Of a DNA stretch of 64,000 nt, positions 26,893 to 35,713 are shown piece by piece. The notes under the pieces were generated by a model, which had not been told where the DNA came from, made no database searches, and saw only the letters and a program-made list of their open reading frames with translations. Made by a program: the position numbers and the translations under genes. Position 1 is the first letter of the stretch; each line of letters begins with the position of its first letter. Origin of the DNA: Candidatus Omnitrophota bacterium. GTDB taxonomy: Bacteria > Omnitrophota > Gorgyraeia > Zapsychrales > Zapsychraceae. The stretch spans positions 1 to 64,000 of the forward strand of contig JAGQKV010000022.1 of NCBI GenBank assembly GCA_020429915.1, given 5' to 3'.

Positions 26893-27261
26893 ATGAATCG
26901 CTTACTGTGGACCATTTGCCTGTGTCTCGTCATGATCGCGCCTGCCGCCTGTGCCCGTCCCCAGGGCACCACCCGCGCCGACTACGGCCGGATTTCCGAG
27001 CTGAGGATCAAGTATAAAGGTGATTACGTCTTTAAAAAGAAAGAGGCGACCTTGCTCGTCTTCAAGATGACCCCGGGACCGGCCGACGACGCGGTTACCG
27101 AGCAGATGTTCCGTGAATTTTTTTATGACCTTAAGGGCCGTCTGCGGCGCGACTCCGCGGTGAAGGACCTCAAACTTTTCGATGCCGAAGGCCACTATCT
27201 CTACGGCTTGCGGCAGGCGTGGTGGAAGGGAAAAATCGAACGGCTGGGACGGGATCAATGA
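26893..27261 (+). CDS. Small exported protein of unknown function
   Basis: 122 residues. A hydrophobic N-terminus (LLWTICLCLVMIAPAACA) is a signal peptide. PAAC resembles a lipobox but has Pro at -3, so signal peptidase I cleavage after ACA is as likely. The mature part is small and mixed alpha/beta with a Lys-rich middle. It starts 15 bases after the preceding gene and ends 12 bases before the next, so the small genes at 26.5-28.0 kb probably form one operon. Confidence 0.7.
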   Translation: MNRLLWTICLCLVMIAPAACARPQGTTRADYGRISELRIKYKGDYVFKKKEATLLVFKMTPGPADDAVTEQMFREFFYDLKGRLRRDSAVKDLKLFDAEGHYLYGLRQAWWKGKIERLGRDQ

Positions 27262-27273
27262 GAGGAGGCACCT

Positions 27274-27738
27274 ATGGGATTTCTCAGTAAACTGCTGGAC
27301 CGCGGTAAAAAGGCGCCGGACCGCACGAAGTTTCAACGCGGACCGTACAAGGAACTGAAAAATATCACCCTGGATGATTTTCAAATGCATCCGGTGTGGG
27401 TCAGCGACGCCAGCGGCCGGGAATTCGGGTTTCACGACCAGACCCCGCGGCCGCTGCTGATGTCGAAGAAGGTGACCAAGGACCTCGTGGACAGCTTCGC
27501 CGTCACGTATGTGCTCATTCAGGTCCCGTCCAGCAACCATTGGGGTTGGGCCGCGCTGCAGGACCTCGAGCGCATGGAAAGCATCACCCTGTGGACCCTC
27601 TACGACAAAGAAGACGGCCGCAAAGTGTTAGCCGGACAGCGGGACGTCGAGATCCACGTCGTCCCCCAAATCGCCGACAGCCCGTCGCAGATATTCCTCT
27701 ACGATCCCGAGACCGGGAAGGCGGCCCGGAGAGAATAA
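27274..27738 (+). CDS. Hypothetical protein, 154 residues
   Basis: Begins MGFLSKLLDRGKKAP, an amphipathic basic start, after a GAGAGGAGG ribosome binding site. The rest is soluble with beta-rich stretches (FAVTYVLIQVP, RDVEIHVVPQIA) and no cysteine or catalytic motif that I recognise. Cytoplasmic or peripheral to the membrane. It sits in the small-gene operon. Confidence 0.75.
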   Translation: MGFLSKLLDRGKKAPDRTKFQRGPYKELKNITLDDFQMHPVWVSDASGREFGFHDQTPRPLLMSKKVTKDLVDSFAVTYVLIQVPSSNHWGWAALQDLERMESITLWTLYDKEDGRKVLAGQRDVEIHVVPQIADSPSQIFLYDPETGKAARRE

Positions 27739-27746
27739 GAATTGCC

Positions 27747-28025
27747 ATGGACGCCTGCATTTACAAAGTGATTGCGGTTCACGAGACGAAGAAGGGGGTG
27801 GTGCTGGAGTTGCGGGCGCATCAGCAGTATTTTAAACCCAAGCTCAAGCGCGGAGAGGGTATTCTCATCGACGATTACGACGGTCACAAGGTCACCACCC
27901 GCATCAAGGCCCTGGTCATGATGGACGAACCGCACCCGCGGTGCGACGTCGGCGTCCTCCTGCCGCCGGATATCAAGGTCGATCAGGTGATGGTCGATTC
28001 GGATGTGTGGACGGTTGGGGAATAA
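27747..28025 (+). CDS. Hypothetical protein, 92 residues
   Basis: I take the ATG at 27747, eight bases after the preceding stop, rather than longer frames that overlap that gene. The protein is small and beta-rich (CIYKVIAVHETKKGVVLELR, GILIDDYDGHKVTTRIKALV), of the size of an SH3-like or OB-like fold. No family recognised. It is the last gene before the AT-rich island. Confidence 0.7.
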   Translation: MDACIYKVIAVHETKKGVVLELRAHQQYFKPKLKRGEGILIDDYDGHKVTTRIKALVMMDEPHPRCDVGVLLPPDIKVDQVMVDSDVWTVGE

Positions 28026-28110
28026 TATAGGAATTTCAGCCTCCACAGATGCATTGTTTCATAAGCCTTTGTTAATAAAAGCTTTGGAGTGTGTTCTGGC
28101 GCCTAATAAA

Positions 28111-28160
28111 TTTGCAAATATGGTTTGAGAGTGGTATTCTTATGGCATATAAGTGGCATA
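28111..28160 (+). promoter_or_regulatory. Toxin-antitoxin promoter and direct-repeat operator
   Basis: A possible -35 TTTGCA (28111-28116) and -10 TATTCT (28135-28140) are 18 bases apart. Two copies of TGGCATA (28143-28149 and 28154-28160) lie 11 bases apart, one helical turn, just after the -10. This fits autorepression by the Xre antitoxin. Confidence 0.5.
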
Positions 28161-28178
28161 AACTTGGAGGAAGTTCAT

Positions 28179-28559
28179 ATGGCAAGCCAATTGTTCGATA
28201 CAGTCGCAAAAGAAGATCATTTGTCTTTATATGAAAATGGGAAGCCTAAGCACAGCAGAATATTTAAATATCTGGACTTTAACAAAAATGACGTTGCCAA
28301 GGCTACTGGAGTCGCCAAAAACTCGATACGATACGATTATAGGATTCCGGCAGAAGTCCGAGATCGGCTAAAAGAGTGGGCTAATTTACTTAATCTGGTT
28401 GCTGGGTTTTTTGGTGGTGATGAGGAAAAAACAGTTCAGTGGATAATGACGCCGAATCCCATGTTGGGTGATTTTAGTCCGAGAGATATGATACGGTTAG
28501 GTCGATATAAAAAGTTAATTAAATTTATCCTTACGGCCATAGACGAAAATAAGGCGTAA
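28179..28559 (+). CDS. Xre/MbcA/ParS-family antitoxin
   Basis: 126 residues from the ATG at 28179, chosen over an upstream in-frame ATG at 28125 because TTGGAGGAAG gives a strong ribosome binding site. The N-terminal half has an Xre-like helix-turn-helix (KNDVAKATGVAKNSIRYDY). The C-terminal half has the toxin-binding pattern W..TPNPMLGDFSPRDMIRLG, typical of antitoxins paired with RES toxins. It would neutralise the downstream toxin and repress the operon through the TGGCATA repeats. The DNA is visibly AT-rich compared with both neighbours, a sign of transfer. Confidence 0.85.
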   Translation: MASQLFDTVAKEDHLSLYENGKPKHSRIFKYLDFNKNDVAKATGVAKNSIRYDYRIPAEVRDRLKEWANLLNLVAGFFGGDEEKTVQWIMTPNPMLGDFSPRDMIRLGRYKKLIKFILTAIDENKA

Positions 28560-28562
28560 GGA

Positions 28563-29465
28563 ATGGTGCCAAACAAGCCACACGAAACAAAAAAATACCT
28601 TCTAGATCAAACCTCCCCAGACGAAATTCAAAAATTAAAACAGTACGGCGAGCGTTACTTAAAGTTTCACTGGGATTATTATTGTGAACTTGCCTATCAG
28701 AGGTCTTCAGTAGAGGTCGAAATAAGACATGCTTTATTAGATGCTGTAGTGGGCCCATTTAAATTTAAAAAATGGCAAAGAGTTTTACGATGGAAATACA
28801 GTAATGAACCACTATGCGTTGCAGGAAGTTTGACCGATCCTGGAGGAAGATTTAACATCGGAGATATAAGCAAAGATCACTTTAAACCGTTTCCGGCATT
28901 ATATGTGGCAAAAGATAAAGAAACAGCATTGCAGGAAGCGCTCTGCCAATCCATTAGTAAAGAAAATGAGAAAAGGGCGTTGGAATCCGCACTAGCTAAT
29001 CCCACCTCTACTACAAATTGCTCAATGAGTGGTAAATTGTATCGTCTGCTAGATCTAAATAAGCCTAAAAAACTGCAAGAATTTATTGATGTAATTAAAG
29101 ATTTTAGAATTCCGGAAGATTTGAGAAGACGTGCAAGAATATTTAAAGAAACATTGGAATTGGCAACTACCGTCCAAAACTTGATGGAAGGCGTGTTGAT
29201 AAACAATTGGAGAGTTTGGCCGATGCAGTTCGATGTTCCGGCACCTTCCCAAATCTTAGGACAACTTGTCGTTGGCATAGGCGTAGAAGGTATATTATAT
29301 CCATCAAAGTTTACCACGAAGGACTGTCTGGCCATATTTCCTCAGAATTTTGATGAATCCGGAGCCTACATCAAATTGGATGATTCGCCTCCATCAAAAG
29401 AGGTGCTAACTGAGATAAATTGTGACGTTTGGCGGAAGAATAAAACGGAAATGATGGGAGAGTGA
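28563..29465 (+). CDS. RES-domain toxin (NAD+-degrading family)
   Basis: 300 residues, starting three bases after the antitoxin stop. The RES core begins near residue 70. GGRFN gives Arg96, and ALYVAKDKETALQEAL (112-127) gives the family Tyr/Ala and Glu125. RES toxins such as MbcT and ParT act on NAD+ (phosphorolysis/glycohydrolase or ADP-ribosyl transfer) and stop growth. The 65-residue N-terminal helical extension makes it longer than the compact RES proteins of about 150-190 residues. It is AT-rich like its partner. Its 3' end lies two bases from the convergent end of mutL. Confidence 0.85.
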   Translation: MVPNKPHETKKYLLDQTSPDEIQKLKQYGERYLKFHWDYYCELAYQRSSVEVEIRHALLDAVVGPFKFKKWQRVLRWKYSNEPLCVAGSLTDPGGRFNIGDISKDHFKPFPALYVAKDKETALQEALCQSISKENEKRALESALANPTSTTNCSMSGKLYRLLDLNKPKKLQEFIDVIKDFRIPEDLRRRARIFKETLELATTVQNLMEGVLINNWRVWPMQFDVPAPSQILGQLVVGIGVEGILYPSKFTTKDCLAIFPQNFDESGAYIKLDDSPPSKEVLTEINCDVWRKNKTEMMGE

Positions 29466-29467
29466 GT

Positions 29468-31300
29468 TTATTTTATCCGCATAAACTGCTGGTCGAGGAA
29501 ATTTTCCGAGAGTTCGATCACCGTCGGGCGGCCGTGGGGGCAGGTGAAGGGGTCGAGGCATTGCAATAATTGTTCCCGCAGGTACTCGGCCTCCTCGGTC
29601 CCGAGCTTGTCGCCGGTCATGATCGACGAGCGGCAGGCGCGCCGGGCGATCTGGTCGTGGTCGCGGTTGGTCACCTGATCGCCGGCCAATATGTATCTCA
29701 CCGTGGCCTCCACATCCTTCAACAACAGCGGCTGCGAATGCACCGCGATGGTTTGGTCGTCGAACAGGCTGTGTTCAAATCCCACCTTAAGCAATTCATC
29801 CCCGATCTCATCATAAACCAGCTTTTCCTGCGGTGTGACACTCACCAGGACCGGCGCCAGCAAGGGCTGGATCTCGACGTCACCCTTTTCCATATGACGG
29901 ATCAGTTTTTCGTAGGTGATCCGTTCGGCGGCGGCGTGCTGGTCCATCAACAGCATGGTGCGGCCCGCTTCGTAGATGAGAAATTTCCGGATGAAGGCGC
30001 CGATGTAGCGCGCGTTCTCGAGCTTAGTCTGGATATCGTCGGCCGCGGCGAGTTCGTTTTTCGGGAGATAAAAAGACGGCGTTTGTTCTGCGCGCGGGTA
30101 GGCATAATCCTTGTTGGACGGCGCGTAGGAAAGACCGCCCCCGGAACCGCCGGACCCCGTGGAACCGCCCCCGGAACCACCGCCGTCAAACAGCGATTGC
30201 GGTCCGGATTGGTCGAAATGGGAGGCCGCGCCTTCGTAGCGGAATGAGCGCTCGACCGGTGAAAAGGCCTTGGGCTCGTCGCTGTCGGCGGAGACCTCAC
30301 GCCCCGGGCTGTTCATCAATGTCTCTTCCGTGACACGCCGCAGCAGGCTGCATATCTCGCGTTCGTGGCGGAGTTTGACCTCACGTTTGGTCGGATGGAT
30401 GTTGACGTCAACGTCCGTGGCCGGGACCTCGATATACAATACGAAGAACGGAAACGCCTCCGGCGGCATGATCAGCCGGAAGACCTGATTCAGGTGATAG
30501 TTGATATTTTTGTTGAAGACCGGCCGGTTGTTGACGAAGACGAACTGCAGGTCGCGGCGCGTGCGCTGGATATTGATGTCACCGAGGACCATCTTCAGGA
30601 CCAGATGTTCGTCCGGGAACGCCCGTGTGACACTGAGCATGTGATCGGCCTTCAGATTCAGCACCTCGGCGATACGCGCAGGCAAATCGTCGGTGGCGGC
30701 CACATCGATGATATCGCGGCCCTGATGCGTGAGCTTGAAGCCGACCCGCGGGTGCAGCAATGTGTACGGCGTGAAGATCTGCATCACCTGATAAAACTCG
30801 CTGGCCGTGGTCTTGAGAAACTTTTTGCGTGCCGGCGTGTTAAAAAACAGTTCGCGGATTTCGATGTGCGTTCCGGTATCGTTAAACGGGCACGGTTTGA
30901 TATCCTGCTTGGCGCCGCCGCGCATATGGATCTCCCAGCCCTCGGCGGAATCCGCGGTCCTGCTGCGTAGCGTGATATCGGCGATCGCGGCCACACTGTA
31001 CAACGCCTCGCCGCGAAAACCCAGCGAATGGATATCGAACAGATCGTCGAGTGTGGTGATCTTGCTGGTGGCGTGACGCTCAAAGATCGTCTCCAGGTCG
31101 TCGTGATCGATCCCGGAACCGTTGTCCCTGATACTGATCAGCGATTTGCCGGCTTCTTTCAATTCCAGATGAATATGCGTGGCCCCGGCGTCGATGCTGT
31201 TTTCCATCAATTCCTTGACCACCGAGGCCGGCCGGTCGATCACCTCGCCGGCGGCGATTTTGGCGACGATGTCTTCGCTCAGTACCCGTACTTTGCTCAT
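29468..31300 (-). CDS. mutL: DNA mismatch repair protein MutL
   Basis: 610 residues, normal length. The N-terminal GHKL ATPase shows KELMENSIDAGAT, DNGSGI and GFRGEALYS. A flexible Gly/Ser linker (GGGSGGGSTGSGG) joins it to the C-terminal domain, which has DQHAAAERITYE, the metal-binding DQHA(x2)E(x4)E endonuclease motif, plus CPHGRP near the end. It should therefore nick DNA itself, as MutL does in bacteria without MutH. Its ATG overlaps the mutS stop (ATGA), so the two are translated together. Confidence 0.97.
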   Translation of the reverse strand: MSKVRVLSEDIVAKIAAGEVIDRPASVVKELMENSIDAGATHIHLELKEAGKSLISIRDNGSGIDHDDLETIFERHATSKITTLDDLFDIHSLGFRGEALYSVAAIADITLRSRTADSAEGWEIHMRGGAKQDIKPCPFNDTGTHIEIRELFFNTPARKKFLKTTASEFYQVMQIFTPYTLLHPRVGFKLTHQGRDIIDVAATDDLPARIAEVLNLKADHMLSVTRAFPDEHLVLKMVLGDINIQRTRRDLQFVFVNNRPVFNKNINYHLNQVFRLIMPPEAFPFFVLYIEVPATDVDVNIHPTKREVKLRHEREICSLLRRVTEETLMNSPGREVSADSDEPKAFSPVERSFRYEGAASHFDQSGPQSLFDGGGSGGGSTGSGGSGGGLSYAPSNKDYAYPRAEQTPSFYLPKNELAAADDIQTKLENARYIGAFIRKFLIYEAGRTMLLMDQHAAAERITYEKLIRHMEKGDVEIQPLLAPVLVSVTPQEKLVYDEIGDELLKVGFEHSLFDDQTIAVHSQPLLLKDVEATVRYILAGDQVTNRDHDQIARRACRSSIMTGDKLGTEEAEYLREQLLQCLDPFTCPHGRPTVIELSENFLDQQFMRIK

Positions 31301-33900
31301 GCGTATTTGTCCTTGAGTTTGGCCAGCCGGTTCAACGCGTCCAGCGGGGTGAGTTTGTCGAGTTCGATCTTGCGGATTTCCTCGCGCAGTTCCTCCAGGA
31401 CCGGATCGTTGCCGCCGCCGTTCCCGTTGAACAGGGACAGCTGGTCTTCCGTCTGGAAGTTGTGTTTGATATCCCGTTTCAAGTTCTTCTTCAGTTCCAG
31501 TTGGGTCAGGATCTGGCGGGCGTGTTTGATGATCTTGTCCGGTATACCGGCGAGTTTGGCGACATAAATCCCGTAGGAGTCGTCGCTGCTGCCCGGGACG
31601 ATCTTGTGCATGAAGATGATTTCATCTTTCCATTCCTTGACCGCGACGTTGTAGTTCTTCACACAAGTCTCGCGTTCGGCCAGGGCGGTCAGCTCGTGGA
31701 AATGCGTGGCGAACAGCGTGCGCGTGGCCGTATTTTTCAGATGTTCGGCCAGGGCCCACGCCAACGACAGTCCGTCATAGGTAGAGGTCCCGCGGCCGAT
31801 TTCATCGAGGATCACCAGGCTGCGCGGGGTCATATTGTTGAGGATATCGGCGGTCTCATTCATTTCGACCATGAACGTCGACTGGCCCTTGCTGATATCA
31901 TCGTGGGCGCCGATGCGGGTAAAGACCTTGTCGACGATCCCCACGGCCGCGCTCTTGGCCGGAATATAGCTGCCGATTTGGGCCATAATCACCAGTAGCG
32001 CGGTCTGGCGGATATAGGTCGATTTTCCGGCCATGTTGGGTCCGGTGAGGATCAACAGCTGGTTGTCTTCGGAATCGAGCAGCGTGTCGTTGGCGATAAA
32101 GGTATCGACGGTGGTGCGTTCAACCACCGGATGGCGGCCGTCGGCGATGGCGATCACGGTATTGTCTTCCATTCGGGGTTTAATATAACCGGGCGATTGA
32201 GCCAGCACGGACAGCGAGAACAACGCGTCTATTTGCGACAACGCCAGGCAGAACGCGTGCAGGGCCAGCGACTCATCGAGGATCGCGCGTTGCAGCTCGG
32301 CGATGATCGCGTTTTCGATCCGTACGATCTTGTCCTGGGCCGTTAGTATTTTTTCCTCATACTCTTTCAGCTCAGGGGTGATATAACGCTCGGCGTTGGC
32401 CAGGGTCTGCTTGCGATGATAGTCTTGCGGTGCGAGCTTGACGTTAGCCTTGGTGATTTCAATGTAGTATCCGAATACCTTGTTGAAGCCGATCTTCAAC
32501 GAACCGATGCCGGTGCGCTCTGCCTCGCGCACTTGATAATTCTTAAGCCAGCTGCGGCCGTTTTCTTGCAGGGCGCGCAGCTCGTCGAGCTCGGGATGGT
32601 AACCGGAGCAGATCACCTTGCCTTCATATTTGGCCAGCGGGAAATCCGCGTTGACCGTGCGGACCAGGCGCTCGCGCAGTTGGGGAATATCTTCCAGCGC
32701 AAAGTAGTTGCTTTGCTTTCGGATCGGTTCCAGGATCGCGCGCAGTTCCGGCAACAGCGCCAGCGTGTTACGCACGGCCAGAATATCCTTGGGATGCGTG
32801 TATCCGCAGCTTAACCGCGAGATGTTTTTCTCCAGGTCGGGAATCTTTTCCAGCAGGCCCTTAAGCGACGCGGTCAGTTCCGGATGGGTTTTGAGTAAAT
32901 CGATCGCGGACTGCCGTTCTTCAATGCGCGTCTTGTCCTTCAAGGGATGATAAAACCAGTCGTAAAACCGGCGGCGGCCCATGGCGGTTTGAGTCTCGTC
33001 AACAGTACGGATCAGGGATTCGAACTCCAGTCCGCGATGAGCGGCGGGGGAGATGTGGACAAATTCGTCGTCCGCGTAAATTGCGATCCGGTCGATATGC
33101 TCGACTGGCTGTTTGTTCATTTGCCGCATGTATTCAAGAAGGGCGCCGCAGCTGCTGACGGCGGCGGGTTTTTCCTCGATACCGAAGCCGGCCAGGTTGT
33201 GGACCTTGAAATGTTCGAGCAGGGTTTTGCGGGTCAGGTCGGGATTGAAACACCAGCCTTCGAACGGGCTTTGCACGATGCCCATCGACCGCAGCAGCGG
33301 ATGATCGAAAAGCCGTCGCGAGTATTCCTCGGACGCGTCCGGAAAGATGCATTCCTGAACGGGGAGGGTGGCGAGGATTTCCGTCAGGGTCTTGCCGTCA
33401 TTACTGTACTGGTTGGTCCAGATGGTGCCGGCGGTCGGATCGACAAAGGCCAGCCCGGTGACCTTGGCGCCGGGGCTGATGGCCACGATATAGCGCGCCG
33501 CGGTGCTGTTCTCGTCGAGATAGGTGCCCTTAGTGATGATGCGGGTGACGTCGCGTTTAACGATCCCCTTGGCCACCGCCGGATCCTCCACCTGATCGCA
33601 GATCGCGACCTTATGGCCTTCTCTAATAAGGCGGGCGATGTAGTTTTCGGCGGCATGGTGCGGGATTCCGCACATCGGGATCTTTTGGGACGGCGCTTTG
33701 CCGCGCGAGGTCAGGACCAGGTCCAGGGCCTTGGAAGCGACCTTGGCGTCGTCATAAAACATCTCATAGAAATCGCCCAGCCGGAAGAACAGGATGCAAT
33801 TCTGATGTTTGGCCTTCAGCTCGTGGTACTGCTTGAGCATGGGGGTGGTGGCACCGGCGGCTTGGGCTGCGGAATCAACGGACGAGGGGGATGGGTTCAT
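31297..33900 (-). CDS. mutS: DNA mismatch repair protein MutS
   Basis: 867 residues, full length. The mismatch-recognition domain carries the Phe-x-Glu motif in LGDFYEMFYDDA. The ATPase has Walker A GPNMAGKST near residue 620, a Walker B of the form SLVILDEIGRGTSTYDG, and the C-terminal helix-turn-helix/dimerisation region. MutS binds mismatches and recruits MutL. The start used here is an ATG only eight bases from a good -10 box, so the mRNA may be leaderless; a second Met (TPMLKQY) about 20 codons downstream has no ribosome binding site. Confidence 0.97.
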   Translation of the reverse strand: MNPSPSSVDSAAQAAGATTPMLKQYHELKAKHQNCILFFRLGDFYEMFYDDAKVASKALDLVLTSRGKAPSQKIPMCGIPHHAAENYIARLIREGHKVAICDQVEDPAVAKGIVKRDVTRIITKGTYLDENSTAARYIVAISPGAKVTGLAFVDPTAGTIWTNQYSNDGKTLTEILATLPVQECIFPDASEEYSRRLFDHPLLRSMGIVQSPFEGWCFNPDLTRKTLLEHFKVHNLAGFGIEEKPAAVSSCGALLEYMRQMNKQPVEHIDRIAIYADDEFVHISPAAHRGLEFESLIRTVDETQTAMGRRRFYDWFYHPLKDKTRIEERQSAIDLLKTHPELTASLKGLLEKIPDLEKNISRLSCGYTHPKDILAVRNTLALLPELRAILEPIRKQSNYFALEDIPQLRERLVRTVNADFPLAKYEGKVICSGYHPELDELRALQENGRSWLKNYQVREAERTGIGSLKIGFNKVFGYYIEITKANVKLAPQDYHRKQTLANAERYITPELKEYEEKILTAQDKIVRIENAIIAELQRAILDESLALHAFCLALSQIDALFSLSVLAQSPGYIKPRMEDNTVIAIADGRHPVVERTTVDTFIANDTLLDSEDNQLLILTGPNMAGKSTYIRQTALLVIMAQIGSYIPAKSAAVGIVDKVFTRIGAHDDISKGQSTFMVEMNETADILNNMTPRSLVILDEIGRGTSTYDGLSLAWALAEHLKNTATRTLFATHFHELTALAERETCVKNYNVAVKEWKDEIIFMHKIVPGSSDDSYGIYVAKLAGIPDKIIKHARQILTQLELKKNLKRDIKHNFQTEDQLSLFNGNGGGNDPVLEELREEIRKIELDKLTPLDALNRLAKLKDKYA

Positions 33901-33908
33901 AGTTTGAT

Positions 33909-33937
33909 TTTATAGCACAAAAGAGAGGAACTGTAAA
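33909..33937 (-). promoter_or_regulatory. mutSL promoter, placed for a leaderless start
   Basis: On the minus strand, -35 TTTACA (33932-33937) and -10 TATAAA (33909-33914) are 17 bases apart, and TGC precedes the -10 (extended -10). Transcription would begin within one or two bases of the mutS ATG at 33900. Confidence 0.7.
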
Positions 33938-34221
33938 CTCGGGTCACAGAAAGCGGTTCCGGCAAAAAAATTGAAAAAAATTTCGCGGAGAGCATATGCC
34001 CAAAAATGGCCTCCTCATTCCCGCTGAAAGCAAACGGATGGGCGCGAAAGGAGTTAGAGACAGCCTTTTCGGACCCTGCCGGACGTCCCCTGTGGAAAAC
34101 CCCGGTTCGGTCGTTCAATCGGCCGGGGCCTGCCTTGCCAGGGTATGGCCATGTGCTATACTTTCGGCTGACGCGCCGGAGAACGGCGGAAACACCGTTC
34201 CCGACGACGAGGAGAAACGAT
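33938..34221. other. Intergenic region between mutS and the TPR protein
   Basis: With the mutS promoter it forms a 321-base gap. It holds the promoter of the downstream gene and a GC-rich imperfect hairpin around 34108-34128 (CCCCGG / CCGGGG). Open frames run through it, but none has a ribosome binding site or a recognisable product. Confidence 0.6.
34135..34162 (+). promoter_or_regulatory. Sigma-70-like promoter for the secreted TPR protein
   Basis: TTGCCA (34135-34140) and TATACT (34157-34162) are 16 bases apart. The predicted leader is about 53 bases. Confidence 0.6.
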
Positions 34222-35457
34222 ATGAAAATCAAACCGATCATCTTTGCGTCCGCTGTGACGCTTTTCTTATGCACCGCCCCGGCCGGGGCAGAAAACCAGG
34301 CCGCCGATTTTCTGGTCAGGATCGGCAAGATGGAGCTCAAGAAGGGGCGCGTCAAAGACGCGGTCCATGAATTCAGCAAGGCCCTGCTGCTTGAGCCGGG
34401 CAACAAGGAAGCGTTGCATCAATTATGGGAACTGGGCTATCCCGGCGGAATCTATACCAAGGTCAAGCCGAATCCGAGCGACCGGCAGGTCTCGGCAGCC
34501 GAATGGTATGGTGACGTCCAGCCGAATATCCCCGAGTTCGAGGCGTGGCAGCGCCGGCAGCACGCCCGTAAGGTGTTTCGCAGCGAACGAATTCTTTACG
34601 AAGACCAGAAAGACCGCGGCAGCTATCTGCGGGAATACCCGCAGCTCGGTCAAAACGGGATCCGCCACGTCTCGGACAGCCTGGCCGACACCACCGTGCC
34701 GGTGGCTATCTATGAAACGCCGACGCGGACTCCTCCGCGGACCGCGCGGGAAGTCTTAATCGAACGTTACCTGGACGCCCATGAGGGCCGCCCGGAGATG
34801 AACTCTGCGCCGGCCTTACCCGGCACCGATCCGAACCGATTCCCCAATCGCATGATCCAGGGCTCGGGGCCCGCATCCAGTCCGGTAGAATCCCAGACAG
34901 ACTTTTACGACCTGCAAGGCATGATTGATTTCAGCCGCGACAATGAAACGGCTTTTTTCTACTGGCTGGATGATGACCCGAAGGAATTGTATGAGATCCA
35001 GTTCGAGCACCAGGACGAACTGATCGCCGTCCTCGACCAGTATTTGCGGGTGCGGGAGGAGCAGATCCAGGCCCACGAAGACCGGCTGCTGGGCACCGAG
35101 CTGGAGCTGCTGCAGACCCGGTATGATCTCGCGGCCCAGGTCGAGGCGAATAATGACCTGCACGAGGTCTACCATCCGGTCGTTCGGTTGGGTGATGACC
35201 AGGCCTATTATATTTCCCAGGAAAACAGCTATATGCAGTACTTGGAGCGCAAATTGGCCTCAGTCCGCTTCGAATTGTCCGAACGGTCGGAGAAAATGGA
35301 CGATCAGCGGACGGAACTGGCCCGCCTGGAGGCGGAGTTGGAGGCCTACCGCCGGCAGGTGGACCAACTGCTCACGGAGCGCGAAGATTTGTTGCAAGAC
35401 GTAACCGAACGCGTCGATGAACTGCAGCGCATCGGCGACCTGAACGTAAGACCGTAG
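34222..35457 (+). CDS. Secreted TPR / coiled-coil protein
   Basis: 411 residues from the ATG at 34222, preceded by GAGGAGAAACG; upstream in-frame ATGs lie before the promoter. A signal peptide (IIFASAVTLFLCTAPAGA) is followed by one TPR-like unit (KDAVHEFSKALLLEPGNKEA). The C-terminal 150 residues form a long coiled coil (ELSERSEKMDDQRTELARLE and following heptads). A Pro/Arg-rich linker lies between. Periplasmic or surface scaffold protein by appearance. No family recognised. Confidence 0.75.
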   Translation: MKIKPIIFASAVTLFLCTAPAGAENQAADFLVRIGKMELKKGRVKDAVHEFSKALLLEPGNKEALHQLWELGYPGGIYTKVKPNPSDRQVSAAEWYGDVQPNIPEFEAWQRRQHARKVFRSERILYEDQKDRGSYLREYPQLGQNGIRHVSDSLADTTVPVAIYETPTRTPPRTAREVLIERYLDAHEGRPEMNSAPALPGTDPNRFPNRMIQGSGPASSPVESQTDFYDLQGMIDFSRDNETAFFYWLDDDPKELYEIQFEHQDELIAVLDQYLRVREEQIQAHEDRLLGTELELLQTRYDLAAQVEANNDLHEVYHPVVRLGDDQAYYISQENSYMQYLERKLASVRFELSERSEKMDDQRTELARLEAELEAYRRQVDQLLTEREDLLQDVTERVDELQRIGDLNVRP

Positions 35458-35485
35458 GTAACAGCCCTTCATCAGTCCTTTATTT

Positions 35486-35520
35486 GCCCCCGGCGTCCGA
35501 TCCCGTATCGGCACGGGGGC
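35486..35520 (+). terminator. GC-rich hairpin, possible terminator
   Basis: GCCCCCG (35486-35492) pairs with CGGGGGC (35514-35520), with an inner CCGAT / ATCGG stem. There is no strong T-run after it, so termination may be weak or factor-dependent. Confidence 0.4.
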
Positions 35521-35534
35521 AGTCCTCTTCGTGC

Positions 35535-35644
35535 CAATATCGAATCTCGAAGGAAATTCGAACTGCAAATAACCTAATTTCCCAAACGGTTGTTTGATGT
35601 ATCCGAATTTCGGTAATTCGATATTCCTTCGTATTTCGATATTC
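35535..35644. repeat. AT-rich TTCGAA-type imperfect inverted repeat
   Basis: Two imperfect inverted copies of about 28 bases (35535-35562 and 35617-35644) share the core ATATCGAA..CGAAGGAA. Between them is a small perfect hairpin CAAAC-GGTT-GTTTG (35583-35596). It is AT-rich against a GC-rich background. It looks like a non-coding, non-autonomous repeat; no transposase is nearby. Confidence 0.7.
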
Positions 35645-35699
35645 GAAATTACGTAGTGCACAATTATCATCTATATGTTTCGTCCTTCCGAGCATGTGA

Positions 35700-35705
35700 T
35701 ATACT
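35700..35705 (+). promoter_or_regulatory. Extended -10 box next to the pilin start
   Basis: TGA-TATACT ends eight bases before the ATG at 35714, the same spacing as at mutS and at the gene at 37223. No good -35 is visible. The transcript would be leaderless or nearly so. Confidence 0.5.
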
Positions 35706-35713
35706 CATAACAA

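Noticed and set aside
33996..34370. Open frames upstream of the TPR protein (for example from the ATG at 33996)
   Set aside because: They lie across the promoter and leader of the real gene, lack a ribosome binding site, and encode no known domain.
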